A stretch of 64,000 nt of DNA, taken from CBDANW01 sp965197825 (lineage in GTDB: Bacteria > Acidobacteriota > Vicinamibacteria > Marinacidobacterales > DATDRI01). The stretch spans positions 2,232,001 to 2,296,000 of the forward strand of contig CBDANW010000002.1 of NCBI GenBank assembly GCA_965197825.1, given 5' to 3'. Below, piece after piece: positions 8,010-16,785 of the stretch (within the stretch, counting starts at the first letter, position 1; each line of letters starts with the position of its first letter). The position numbers and the translations under genes were made by a program. A model generated the notes under the pieces. The model did no database searches. It was not told the DNA's origin and saw only the letters and a program-made list of their open reading frames with translations.

Positions 8010-10022
8010 GTGAAACAGCTCGTTATCGCCAATCGCGGGGAGATTGCGCGCAGGATACTGCGGGCCGCGCGCGAGCAACACTACCAGGTTGCCGTCGTCT
8101 CCACGCCCGAGGATCGAGATGGCCTGGTGCGGACCGAAGCGGATCGGGTTCTGGAAGTCCGCAGTTTCCTCGACGGCGAAGAGATCGTTAGCGCCGCCCG
8201 CGACTGGGGAGCACGTCTGCTTCACCCCGGTTACGGTTTCCTGTCGGAGAACGCGGATTTCGCCGAGCGGGTGGAGAAGGCCGGCATCGTCTTCGTCGGG
8301 CCGACGCCCGAGAACATGAGAGCGCTCGGCAATAAAGAGTCGGCGAAAGCACTCGCCAAGCAATGCGGCATCCCAACCCTTACCGCGCTGTCATCAAAAG
8401 AAATCGGGGGACTTTCTGCGAAGGGTCTAGCCCGTGAGCTCGAGTCGCGCGGCCTGAAACCGCCGTATCTCGTCAAAGCCAGTGGGGGTGGGGGAGGCAG
8501 AGGGATGCGTGTGGCGGAGACAGCCGCCGCCCTTCCCGAAGCCATTCGGAGAGGATCGGAGGAAGCACTCTCCACGTTCGGGGATGCTTCGGTCTTTGTG
8601 GAACGCTATCTCGAAGCGCCGCGCCACATCGAGGTGCAGATCTTCGGTGACGGCAAAGGGGGAGGTGTTTTCCTCGGCGAGCGGGAATGCTCGATGCAGC
8701 GACGTCATCAAAAGGTTGTCGAGGAAGCGCCGAGCGTCGTGGTGGGCCGCACGCTCCGCGAGTCCATGGCGAAGGCGGCCCTCGCCTTGGTCGCGGCGTC
8801 TCGTTACCGCGGGGCCGGCACCGTGGAGTTTCTTCTGGATCCCGAAAAGAGTTTCTACTTTCTGGAAGTCAACACACGGCTTCAAGTTGAGCACCCCGTC
8901 ACGGAAATGGTTTATGGCCTGGATTTGGTTCGGGCTCAGCTGGAGCTGGCCGAAGGATCCTGGTCTTCGTCTTTGCCGAAGCCCGACAGGGCCACGGTGC
9001 TCGAGCCGGGCCGCGTCTCCTTGGAAGCGCGCGTCCTTGCCGAGGATCCGCGTGACGGCTTCCTACCCACTCCGGGGCCCCTCGTCATGTATCGGGAGCC
9101 TGCCGGCGACGGTGTTCGTGTCGATTCGGGCGTAACCGAGGGGGGCCGCGTCAACGCGCATTTCGATTCCATGATTGCGAAAGTGATCACCGTCGGTGAT
9201 TCCAGGGACCAGGCCTTGGAGCGAATGGACCGGGCTCTCCAGCAAACGATCGTCCACGGGCTAACAACCAATCTCCCGTTCCTTCAGGCCCTGGTGCGCC
9301 ATCCCGATTTTCGGGAGGGACGGGGATCGACTCGGTGGATCGAGGACAACTTGGAGAGCCTGAACGCATCGTTGCTGCCACTCCCTTTGGAAGAGCGGCT
9401 GCGAACGCACGCCTTTCGCGAAAAGCTCTCCCTTGCCATCTCCGGTGGTGCGGTCGATCGGCCGGCTATTGGCCAACGCTTCGCGGTGCAGGGAAACCGG
9501 CTTGCACCGATCGGAAGCGATCTCGATCGGCCGGGCCTGGAAGTGACGGCCGGCGATGGGCCGGGGGAGTACATCCTCTCGGGTCCCGGGCTAACGGAGG
9601 TTCTCGGCTCCGAAACTCCGAGCGCGTTCCGGTTCTCTACTGCGCTTCGCGAAGTGTTCTCTGAAATCGAGCAAGGCGAGCCAGTATCTGTTCCCTTTTT
9701 TGCTTCCCGTCCCTCGCGGGCAGAAATGGCGGTGACCCTATTCGGCGAGACACTCCGCCTCGTCTGTCCCCGTCACGTCGCCCGCAGGGGTCTGGAAGTC
9801 GACGCCGGTCATCGCGAGGTCCGATCACCCATGGCGGGAAAGGTATTGGAAATTCGGCTTCGAGAGGGAGAAGAAGTCGAAGAAGGACAGGTTGCGTTCG
9901 TCATCGAATCTATGAAGATGCAGCTTGAGGTTCGATCCCTCGCCACCGGGACCGTGAGCACGATCCATGTCCGCCCTGGTGAGGTCCTGAGCGGGCCGGA
10001 TCTGCTCGCCACGCTCGAGTAG
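8010..10022 (+). CDS. liuD: Acyl-CoA carboxylase alpha subunit (biotin carboxylase plus biotin carrier)
   Basis: A 670-residue protein starting MKQLVIANRGEIARRIL; a TTG at 7992 in frame is the alternative start. The biotin carboxylase domain occupies about residues 1-450 with the ATP-grasp glycine loop KASGGGGGRGMR, the ECSMQRRHQKVVEEAP motif and EVNTRLQVEHPVTE. A carrier domain closes the protein, with the biotinylated lysine in VIESMKMQLEV at about residue 636, 35 residues from the end as expected. It carboxylates biotin with ATP and bicarbonate and passes it to the beta subunit encoded at the operon's front. Splitting of the two subunits by AtuA and hydratase genes is the notable arrangement. 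Confidence 0.9.
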   Translation: MKQLVIANRGEIARRILRAAREQHYQVAVVSTPEDRDGLVRTEADRVLEVRSFLDGEEIVSAARDWGARLLHPGYGFLSENADFAERVEKAGIVFVGPTPENMRALGNKESAKALAKQCGIPTLTALSSKEIGGLSAKGLARELESRGLKPPYLVKASGGGGGRGMRVAETAAALPEAIRRGSEEALSTFGDASVFVERYLEAPRHIEVQIFGDGKGGGVFLGERECSMQRRHQKVVEEAPSVVVGRTLRESMAKAALALVAASRYRGAGTVEFLLDPEKSFYFLEVNTRLQVEHPVTEMVYGLDLVRAQLELAEGSWSSSLPKPDRATVLEPGRVSLEARVLAEDPRDGFLPTPGPLVMYREPAGDGVRVDSGVTEGGRVNAHFDSMIAKVITVGDSRDQALERMDRALQQTIVHGLTTNLPFLQALVRHPDFREGRGSTRWIEDNLESLNASLLPLPLEERLRTHAFREKLSLAISGGAVDRPAIGQRFAVQGNRLAPIGSDLDRPGLEVTAGDGPGEYILSGPGLTEVLGSETPSAFRFSTALREVFSEIEQGEPVSVPFFASRPSRAEMAVTLFGETLRLVCPRHVARRGLEVDAGHREVRSPMAGKVLEIRLREGEEVEEGQVAFVIESMKMQLEVRSLATGTVSTIHVRPGEVLSGPDLLATLE

Positions 10023-10070
10023 CAGGCTGCTGAATTACGAGGCAGCCTGCGTCCTGTTGGGCCGCCAACA
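10022..10070 (+). terminator. Two stem-loops after the carboxylase operon
   Basis: GCAGGCTGC (10022-10030) and GCAGCCTGC (10042-10050) form a perfect 9-bp stem beginning at the stop codon. A second stem, TGTTGG and CCAACA (10055-10070) around GCCG, follows and is trailed by a short T run near 10080. The pair is the likely transcription end of the operon, although the T tract is weak and offset. Confidence 0.5.
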
Positions 10071-10334
10071 AACCCATATTTTTGAGGGAGTTCTGTCTCA
10101 GGCCCGCTCTAACCCGTGCCCGGATCAGGGTGGTGGGAGCCTTCGGAAGCGTGTTTCCGGCACCGGGGAAACCCCAACGATCGACATCACTGACTTGTTT
10201 CGATGGTTCTCACACAATTAAAGGTGATTCATCCCAATAAAACCCGGCCAGCGTTCGTATCTGGGAGGAGAACTGCTTCCCATTGCGATGGTCTCCTCGA
10301 CTGTCGAGTCCAAGAGGGGGCCAAGGGAGTGAGA

Positions 10335-10895
10335 ATGAAGACAGTCCTGGATCTAGTTGGTGAGTTCGCGTCCATCAACGACGAAAAAGTCCGCCGTGGC
10401 GGGAAGCTTCCGCCCGACTGGGAAAGGCGTTGGTCGGAGCTCAAGGGCTTCTACGATTTGCTGATGGCTCGCAACGGGGTTGCCCGCCGACCGTTGTCGC
10501 GGTGCTCCTCGGCGGACGACATACGTGTTCGCGTGAAGGATCGCCAGCGTTTGCGGGTTCCTTCCAGTCTCGATGTGGTTCTCAAATGCGAAGAAGAGTA
10601 TTACGCCGGACAGATCGTCAATCTGAGTCATGGAGGAGCGTTCCTGGTGTCGCAGATGATTCTTCCCGTCGACTCCGAGCTTGTTCTCTTCCTATCCAAT
10701 CCCTACCTTGGCAAGACAGGCCTCTTCGAAGCCGAAGGCGAAGTGATCTGGGCTGCCGAGGGATCGGTGGAGAGAGAATTTTCTCGCGGGATGGGAGTTC
10801 GCTTCGCACAGGATAGCGGCCCTGGCTCCGTTCGCTATCAACTAGATTGCATCGTGATCGACACGTTGGAAAAAAACTATCGGGAGTGGACTTGA
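10335..10895 (+). CDS. PilZ domain protein
   Basis: The ATG at 10335 has GGGAG upstream and gives 186 residues; the longer in-frame extension to 10203 lacks recognisable sequence. The C-terminal two thirds are a PilZ domain: RQRLRVP supplies the RxxxR part and NLSHGGAFL the D/NxSxxG part of the c-di-GMP site, then VRFAQDS. An N-terminal helical region of about 60 residues is uncharacterised. It probably senses c-di-GMP in the cytoplasm. It stands alone, converging on a membrane protein gene. Confidence 0.8.
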   Translation: MKTVLDLVGEFASINDEKVRRGGKLPPDWERRWSELKGFYDLLMARNGVARRPLSRCSSADDIRVRVKDRQRLRVPSSLDVVLKCEEEYYAGQIVNLSHGGAFLVSQMILPVDSELVLFLSNPYLGKTGLFEAEGEVIWAAEGSVEREFSRGMGVRFAQDSGPGSVRYQLDCIVIDTLEKNYREWT

Positions 10896-10955
10896 GCGCC
10901 ATCGCTCCCCATTTTCTTGAGCGGGAGTGTCTAGTTCTTTAAGGAAAGGGGTGCT

Positions 10956-12797
10956 TCAGAGTCCGGGATAAGGATCGGGCTCGATGTGGATAAAGGCGCC
11001 CAGAAACCGCGTGTCTCCTTCTCCGCGTCTCGCCAGCATGGGTACCTCTCCGGTTTGCGTAGCGATCGTGACCAGGTAGCAGTAGCTTCGCGCACCGAAG
11101 TCCTCGTAGGGGAACCCTCGACCCGCCGGAAGCTCTAGAATCTTTTTCTCACCAGGAGCATAGTCTCCGCTTGTGCAGCCGCCGGGAACACATACCTCGA
11201 TATGGTTGGCAACGCTCACATTCAAAACTCTTACCGTTAGACGATCCAGGGGGAAGCGCGTGCGCACGACCATCTCCGCGCGGGTCCCTCCTCGCACCCA
11301 GAAGCCCACGCCGCGATACCGCTCCCGGCCCCACGTATTGTCGTCGAGGAAGTAGCCCAAGTAGCCATCCTCGAATCTCTGTCGAAACTTGGCTGGATCG
11401 ATGTTCGTGGGCAGATCGTTGATGAGCGACAGCTCCACGGGAAGCCACTTGAAGGGTCCAGAGCTCGCATGCGCGCCGGGACGGCGTGCGGCGGCAAAGG
11501 GGTTTACCAGGATCGTCGTCAAGAAGACACCGGCCATGGTCCAGGAGGGCAGCGTGGCCAGGAGGGGACGCACGAGGGTCGGCGTGAGAAAGAAGTAGAC
11601 GGGATAGATGTTCATGAAGTAGCGGTTTCCGAGCGTGCCACCTCCGCCGAAATAGTTGACCGGCATCCATACGATCAGGAGCAGACACTCGAACGTAGCC
11701 AGAGCGAGCAACATCCATTGCCAGGATTTCTTGGAGCCGAAGACGAACAAAGCGACCGCGACTACCGCGGGAAAGAAATAGATGGCCGCTCCAGAGAATC
11801 GTCCAAGGTGAAAGAAGTAGAGGTCGTGGGCCACGATGTCCCAGGGCTGCTGGGTATAGATCTCGGAAGTGACTTTGGCGAGGCCGGTGTTCTCGAAGTT
11901 GAGGTCTGCGTGTTGGAAGGGATAGCGTCCGTAAAACGTCTTGCGATCGCCGCCCTGGTAGTTCATCTCGCCCGTGATGGCGAGGTTCATCATGAAGAAT
12001 CCGCCGAGGACGACGCCAAAAACCGTGCCGGTCGTGAAGGCGCGCTTCCATTGCCGGCCGAGGGCGAAGAGTACGAGAGGCGGGAGAATAAGGAATACAT
12101 TCGAGGGTTTCGAGTAAGTGACCGCCCCGAAGATCGCCGCCGCGATGAGATCCGAGGTCATGCCTCGGAGAAACCAGGGCGCCACGGATGCCCGCTCCTT
12201 GTAAAGCCAGAAGAAGAGGCCAAGGAACACCAGACTCAAGTTGAAGAGCTCCGGCGTCAGCCAGATGAAGTATGCGGGGACGATAGAAGCAAGAAAGAAG
12301 GTGAGCGTGTAGCCGAGGGATGCTCCCGGCGAGCTGGTCGCCGAGAGGAAGAAGAACCCGCTTACCAGAACGGCCATCAGGGCGATGGTGTGCAAAACGA
12401 GCATGCCGTTCGTCCCGAAGAGACGCACCCAGGGGGCCGCCGCCAGGGAGTAGAGGAACGACTTGGCGAAATAGACTTCCTCGGTAACCTCCCCATCCCG
12501 GATCAGAAAAGGAAAGGCCGTCGTGATGCTGAGGGGTCCCTCTCTGCCCCGTTTGAGGAAAATGCCAGAGGGTCCGCCGGGAAACTCCTGGTAGGTGCGT
12601 TCCAGGTCCTTGCGTGTGTAGAGGAGATCCCCATCGTGCGCCACGCTGTGCGCCATCGTGTAATACGTCGCTTGGTCGCTCCACATGGCGCCCGCCGCCT
12701 CCGGGTAGTCCACGGAGAGGGAGAAACCCAGCAAGGCGGCGCCAAGGGCGAACAACACGCCCAAGGCCTGATAGCGGGAGAACATCTTAGGGATCAT
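10956..12797 (-). CDS. Polytopic membrane protein, GT-C glycosyltransferase-like
   Basis: ATG at 12797 gives MIPKMFSRYQALGV; a TTG at 12821 would add eight residues. The protein (about 613 residues) has roughly ten hydrophobic segments over residues 10-440 and a soluble C-terminal part of about 170 residues. After the first segment the loop contains MWSDQATYYTMAHSVAHDGD, an acidic pattern in the place where GT-C enzymes (ArnT, PMT) hold catalytic acids. That, and the topology, suggest transfer of a sugar from a polyprenyl donor on the outer face of the membrane. There is no direct match I can name. It follows egtD by 32 bp on the same strand, perhaps by read-through. Confidence 0.55.
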   Translation of the reverse strand: MIPKMFSRYQALGVLFALGAALLGFSLSVDYPEAAGAMWSDQATYYTMAHSVAHDGDLLYTRKDLERTYQEFPGGPSGIFLKRGREGPLSITTAFPFLIRDGEVTEEVYFAKSFLYSLAAAPWVRLFGTNGMLVLHTIALMAVLVSGFFFLSATSSPGASLGYTLTFFLASIVPAYFIWLTPELFNLSLVFLGLFFWLYKERASVAPWFLRGMTSDLIAAAIFGAVTYSKPSNVFLILPPLVLFALGRQWKRAFTTGTVFGVVLGGFFMMNLAITGEMNYQGGDRKTFYGRYPFQHADLNFENTGLAKVTSEIYTQQPWDIVAHDLYFFHLGRFSGAAIYFFPAVVAVALFVFGSKKSWQWMLLALATFECLLLIVWMPVNYFGGGGTLGNRYFMNIYPVYFFLTPTLVRPLLATLPSWTMAGVFLTTILVNPFAAARRPGAHASSGPFKWLPVELSLINDLPTNIDPAKFRQRFEDGYLGYFLDDNTWGRERYRGVGFWVRGGTRAEMVVRTRFPLDRLTVRVLNVSVANHIEVCVPGGCTSGDYAPGEKKILELPAGRGFPYEDFGARSYCYLVTIATQTGEVPMLARRGEGDTRFLGAFIHIEPDPYPGL

Positions 12798-12829
12798 ATG
12801 CGTCCCGGAGGGGCACCACAACAGGAGAA

Positions 12830-13810
12830 CTAGGCAGGGTAGAAGAGAGCGAGGGCGTACCAGTTCTTGGGGTCGGTGAAGACTTTGCCTACGTTGAAGC
12901 GGGTGTTGCTAGCGATTTCCTGAATGAGCGCCGGCGTGTATTTATAGGAGCTTTCGGTATGGATCGATTCCTCCTTCTTGAACCCGAAGGTTTCCTCCAA
13001 CTGACGAATCGTGACCTGTTGCTCCTTCTTCGATACTAGATGGAGCTCCATCCGCCCGGCATTCTCATTGTAATGAGCCCGGTGCCTGAAAGATTTCAGG
13101 TCGAACTCCCCACCTAGCTCGCGATTGATGCGCCCGAGGACGTTGAGGTTGAATCGTGCCGTGACTCCCGCCGCGTCGTCGTAGGCGGTTTCCAGAACAC
13201 CCCGGTCCTTCTGCAAGTCGAATCCGATCAAGAGGGCATCGTCTTCTTGTAGTCCGTTGCGGACCGTGTTCAAGAAAGACCCGGCGTCTCGAGGCTCGAA
13301 GTTGCCAATGCTAGAACCCAAGAAGAGAACCAGCTTTCGCTCTGCCACTTCCGGCTCGCGAATGGCAAGGCGGGTGGCTTGGCGGAGCCCCTCGCCGTAC
13401 TCCGAGGCGATCGGGATCGTCGTAAGGCGCGGGTAGCGAGCATCGAGCTTACGAGCCGTCTCGTCAAGGATGGTCGGGGAGATATCAATGGGCAAGTAGT
13501 GGAGCCGCCTCTGCGCCTCCATGATGTTCTCGAGCAGGATCCGGGTTTTCGCGGAGCTACCGCTCCCCAGCTCCACCAAGCTGATGTCGCCCTCCAGGGC
13601 GTCCCGGATGGCTCCCGCGTTCTCTCCGAGGATGGATGCCTCGGTGCGCGTCGGGTAGTACTCGGAGAGGTGCGTGATCTCCTCGAACAGCTTGGAGCCT
13701 TCCTCGTCGTAGAAGTACTTGGCCAGAAGAAACTTGGGCTTGCTGCTCAGTCCTTCTCGGACGTCGCCAGCAAACGCTTCGATGAACTCGGTGGATTCAG
13801 GATCGGTCAT
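12830..13810 (-). CDS. egtD: L-histidine N-alpha-methyltransferase EgtD
   Basis: A 326-residue SAM-dependent methyltransferase that converts histidine to hercynine, the first step of ergothioneine synthesis. Family signatures are present: KYFYDEEGSKLFEEIT, YYPTRTEASIL, LVELGSGSSAKTRILL (SAM site), FLGSSIGNFEP, LLIGFDLQKD and AYDDAAGVTARFNLNVL near the histidine pocket. Start ATG at 13810 gives the standard N-terminus. No egtB sulfoxide synthase lies next to it, so the pathway is either completed elsewhere or limited to hercynine. It faces away from the methyltransferase gene at 13983 across an AT-rich 170-bp gap that must hold both promoters. Confidence 0.92.
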   Translation of the reverse strand: MTDPESTEFIEAFAGDVREGLSSKPKFLLAKYFYDEEGSKLFEEITHLSEYYPTRTEASILGENAGAIRDALEGDISLVELGSGSSAKTRILLENIMEAQRRLHYLPIDISPTILDETARKLDARYPRLTTIPIASEYGEGLRQATRLAIREPEVAERKLVLFLGSSIGNFEPRDAGSFLNTVRNGLQEDDALLIGFDLQKDRGVLETAYDDAAGVTARFNLNVLGRINRELGGEFDLKSFRHRAHYNENAGRMELHLVSKKEQQVTIRQLEETFGFKKEESIHTESSYKYTPALIQEIASNTRFNVGKVFTDPKNWYALALFYPA

Positions 13811-13982
13811 CGGAATGTGCGGGAGTATGTGTTTAAGTGAATTGAAAATCGATTTGTTTTTGAACTGACAATATACGGTAGACAGTCAATCCTACGGTGT
13901 CGGGTCGAGTAAATCAAGGGCGTCTCGGAGCGCCGCGGAAGCTTGACGGGTGACAGGCTGCTTGGTAGACTCGCGCCTCTTT

Positions 13983-14756
13983 ATGAGCAAGGCGACCACC
14001 CTCGAGGACGTTCGGGCCTACTGGAACGAGTTCGTCAACGACGTTGAAGTTACGGATCTTCCGATCGGGTCTCCGGAGTTCTTTGACGCTCTAGAACGAT
14101 ACCGCTACGACAAGATCGACTACCTGCGGGACTACGTCGGGTTCCCGCGATACCAGGGAAAAAAGGTGCTGGAGATTGGCTGCGGCGCTGGGGTCGATCT
14201 CCTTCAGTTCGCCCGCGCGGGTGCCGAGGTGAGCGCAGTGGACCTCACTCCGAACGGGATCAAGCTGGCCACGGCCAATCTTGCTCGCGAGGGTTATCGG
14301 GGTAACCTCCAGGTGGGCAATGCGGAGTCGCTGGACCTTCCGGATGAGCATTTCGACTTGGTGTATTCGCACGGCGTGCTTCATCACACCGTGGACACGC
14401 AGAAGTCCATCGACGAGGTCCACCGAGTGCTTCGTGTCGGCGGAGAAGCGATCATCATGCTCTACAACCGTTACTCCTGGTTCAATCTGGTTGCTACTCT
14501 TTCCGGGACCAACATCGAGCATGCCAAGAAAGATGCTCCGATCATTCGCCGCTATTCGACCAGCGAGTGTGGAAAGATGTTCAGTCGATTCCGCAACGTC
14601 GAGATCCACGTGGATCGATTTCCCAAGCGCACCGTCAAATTCGAGAATTTGTTCGCCAAGCTCAACAACTATCTCCTCGTTCCCTTCTTCGAGCTTCTCC
14701 CCGACAGGATTAAACGGCCTTTGGGATGGCACATCATGATCCGGGCCACCAAGTAG
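13983..14756 (+). CDS. Class I SAM-dependent methyltransferase
   Basis: A 257-residue protein whose ATG at 13983 gives MSKATTLEDVRAYWNEFVND. Motif I is VLEIGCGAGVDLLQFA (about residues 62-77), the acidic loop follows in SAVDLTPNGI, and the Methyltransf_11 post-motif is FDLVYSHGVLHHTVD with LRVGGEAIIMLYN. The substrate is not evident. Its stop overlaps the start of the downstream membrane protein by about 31 bp, and an FAD oxidoreductase follows, suggesting a lipid or glycan modification operon. Confidence 0.8.
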   Translation: MSKATTLEDVRAYWNEFVNDVEVTDLPIGSPEFFDALERYRYDKIDYLRDYVGFPRYQGKKVLEIGCGAGVDLLQFARAGAEVSAVDLTPNGIKLATANLAREGYRGNLQVGNAESLDLPDEHFDLVYSHGVLHHTVDTQKSIDEVHRVLRVGGEAIIMLYNRYSWFNLVATLSGTNIEHAKKDAPIIRRYSTSECGKMFSRFRNVEIHVDRFPKRTVKFENLFAKLNNYLLVPFFELLPDRIKRPLGWHIMIRATK

Positions 14757-16726
14757 CGAGCACCGGCTGGGGTAATCCAGGCGGCGCTTTCACGGCCGTG
14801 GTGTGCCTCGCGGGCTTGGTTCTTGCGGCCGCGGTCTCGGGTGGTCTGGGCGGCGCGGTCGTTTTTACTCTGGCCCTCACCGTCTTCGTCGCGCCCGGCT
14901 TCGTGTTGGCCGGCCGGTGGTTCTCCGGCTATGAAAGAAGCATCGCCGGGATCGCCCTCGGGTACTTTCTAAGCAGCCTGGTCGTCAGTGTTCTCTACCG
15001 CGCGGGGATCTGGACTCCCGTTTGGCTCGGCACGGCGATCCTGGGGATTCTGATCGTCGTGGCGATCTCGCTTCGCCACCACAAGGTGACCTTTCGAAAC
15101 ATCTCCCCTTCGACGCGGTTGTGGCTGGCGGCCAGCGTCGCGCTGGCGATGGGTTTGGTGGCAATTCCGTTCCTCAGAGTCGGTGAGGCAACGCCCTCGG
15201 GCGCCGCGTATCGAGCGTACTTCAGCGCCGATCTGATGACCCACCTCTCGGTGGTGGCGGAGCTTCAGAAGGGAACCTTTCCTCCCCAGAATCCCTTCTA
15301 TTCTGGACTGACGCTCGGCTATCAATGGCTCTTCTTTCTTTTCCCCGCTGCCGTCGGGCAGTGGATCGGGAATCAACCGGCGCTGTTATTGACGAACCTC
15401 TCGATGAGCTGTCTCTTCGCCGCGCTGGCCTTCTCTGCCGCAAATCGGTTGGCGGCGAGCCCGCGCGTTGCGTTCGCCGCCGTCGGGATCGGCCTCTCCG
15501 CAGCAAGCTACGAAGGTTTGGCCGCACTCGTCCGCGCCGCTTGGGTCGACGAGCCGCTGGCAAGCTTTCGGAATATGAACGTGGACGCGTTCTCTCGCTG
15601 GTTCTTTGAGCTCACTTCGCTCGACGGGCTACACCGTTCCTTTCTCTACACGCCGCAGCATCTCTACTCTTATTGCCTTCTCTTGGTCTTGGTGCTGCTT
15701 GTTTTCCGCGGCGAGCCGCGCGGCTTGTGGAGCTCTGTGGCAGCCGGAGCCCTTCTCGCAGGCATGGCCGGCACCAGCATCGTGACCGCGATGATCGCGG
15801 GGCCGTGGTTAGCGATGGGTCGGCTCATGCATGGTGGAGAGAAAAAAGCCATGTTGCGGGACCTCTTCGTGATTGGGGCGGTCGCACTCGGTTGCCTCGC
15901 CTGGTATTTCGAGCTCGGCTATTTCGGCGAAGCCGGAGGCGCGTTGGTGCCGAGGTGGCCCAGCCTCGCGGAGATTCCGGCGATCCTTCTGCTAGAGGCG
16001 GGACCCTTGTTCCTTCTTGGCCTTCCCGCGCTCGCCAACCGTTACGCCCTCCCATTGGGGGCACTCGCGGGAATGGCGTTGATGGCCGTGCTCTTCATGG
16101 ATATCGGGAGTTATCCAGGAGTCTGGATGGCGTGGCGTGCGGGGAGCGTCATGTTGGTGGCACTCATGCTGATGGTGGCGGTCACCCTCAGCAGGCTCGG
16201 CAGACGGCGGCGAGTGATCCTGGCAGTCATTCTCGTGCCCGCTACGCTCACCTGCGCTCTCGACCTTTTCAACGCGCAGGACATATCGAACCACGAGCTT
16301 TCGCGTGGTGGGTTTCGCTGGACGACCCTCGTCCACCCACCCGACCATGAGGCCCTCCTCTGGATCCGCACCCATACTCCGCCCGAGGCGATCGTTCAGT
16401 GGGATGTCCGGGCCCGGGAACCCGGAGAATGGGCGCTAGTCCCAGCTCTCGCAGAAAGAAGGATGGCGGTCGGGTTCCCCATTTTCCTCCTCGACAACCG
16501 CAAGTACCGCGCTCGAGAGAGAAGGCTGCGACCCATCTTTGTTTCTTCCGATCCGAGCGAAGCACACCAGTTGGCAAAGGACGCGGGAATCGACTACCTC
16601 GTCATCGGGAGCCGGGAGCTGGCCGTGCGCGGGGACCGCGTTCGCAAGCTCTGGGAGGCTCCGGAACGGTTTCGTGAAGTCTATTCGAATAGCGGGGCGA
16701 CCGTGTTCGAGGTCATCGATTCGTGA
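14726..16726 (+). CDS. Large polytopic membrane protein, probable GT-C-type
   Basis: The frame encodes about 666 residues with some twelve hydrophobic stretches. Start ATG at 14726 lies inside the methyltransferase gene; no closer ATG is available, so the true start is uncertain. A loop around residues 160-200 (YFSADLMTHLSVVAELQKG then GYQWLFFLFPAAVGQW) and a soluble C-terminal portion with HTPPEAIVQWDVRAREP resemble membrane glycosyltransferase or mannosyltransferase-like proteins. I do not recognise a named family. The neighbours (methyltransferase, FAD mutase-like enzyme) fit a role in building a cell-surface lipid or sugar. Confidence 0.5.
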   Translation: MAHHDPGHQVASTGWGNPGGAFTAVVCLAGLVLAAAVSGGLGGAVVFTLALTVFVAPGFVLAGRWFSGYERSIAGIALGYFLSSLVVSVLYRAGIWTPVWLGTAILGILIVVAISLRHHKVTFRNISPSTRLWLAASVALAMGLVAIPFLRVGEATPSGAAYRAYFSADLMTHLSVVAELQKGTFPPQNPFYSGLTLGYQWLFFLFPAAVGQWIGNQPALLLTNLSMSCLFAALAFSAANRLAASPRVAFAAVGIGLSAASYEGLAALVRAAWVDEPLASFRNMNVDAFSRWFFELTSLDGLHRSFLYTPQHLYSYCLLLVLVLLVFRGEPRGLWSSVAAGALLAGMAGTSIVTAMIAGPWLAMGRLMHGGEKKAMLRDLFVIGAVALGCLAWYFELGYFGEAGGALVPRWPSLAEIPAILLLEAGPLFLLGLPALANRYALPLGALAGMALMAVLFMDIGSYPGVWMAWRAGSVMLVALMLMVAVTLSRLGRRRRVILAVILVPATLTCALDLFNAQDISNHELSRGGFRWTTLVHPPDHEALLWIRTHTPPEAIVQWDVRAREPGEWALVPALAERRMAVGFPIFLLDNRKYRARERRLRPIFVSSDPSEAHQLAKDAGIDYLVIGSRELAVRGDRVRKLWEAPERFREVYSNSGATVFEVIDS

Positions 16727-16785
16727 ACCGCCGAAAGCGTGTGCTAGAGTAGCGGGATTGTGGCAGGGGAGCCCACGAATCGTCG

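Noticed and set aside
11469..12833. 454-codon plus-strand frame opposite the GT-C-like protein
   Set aside because: Highly charged, repetitive composition typical of antisense of a membrane protein; the minus frame has clear helices.
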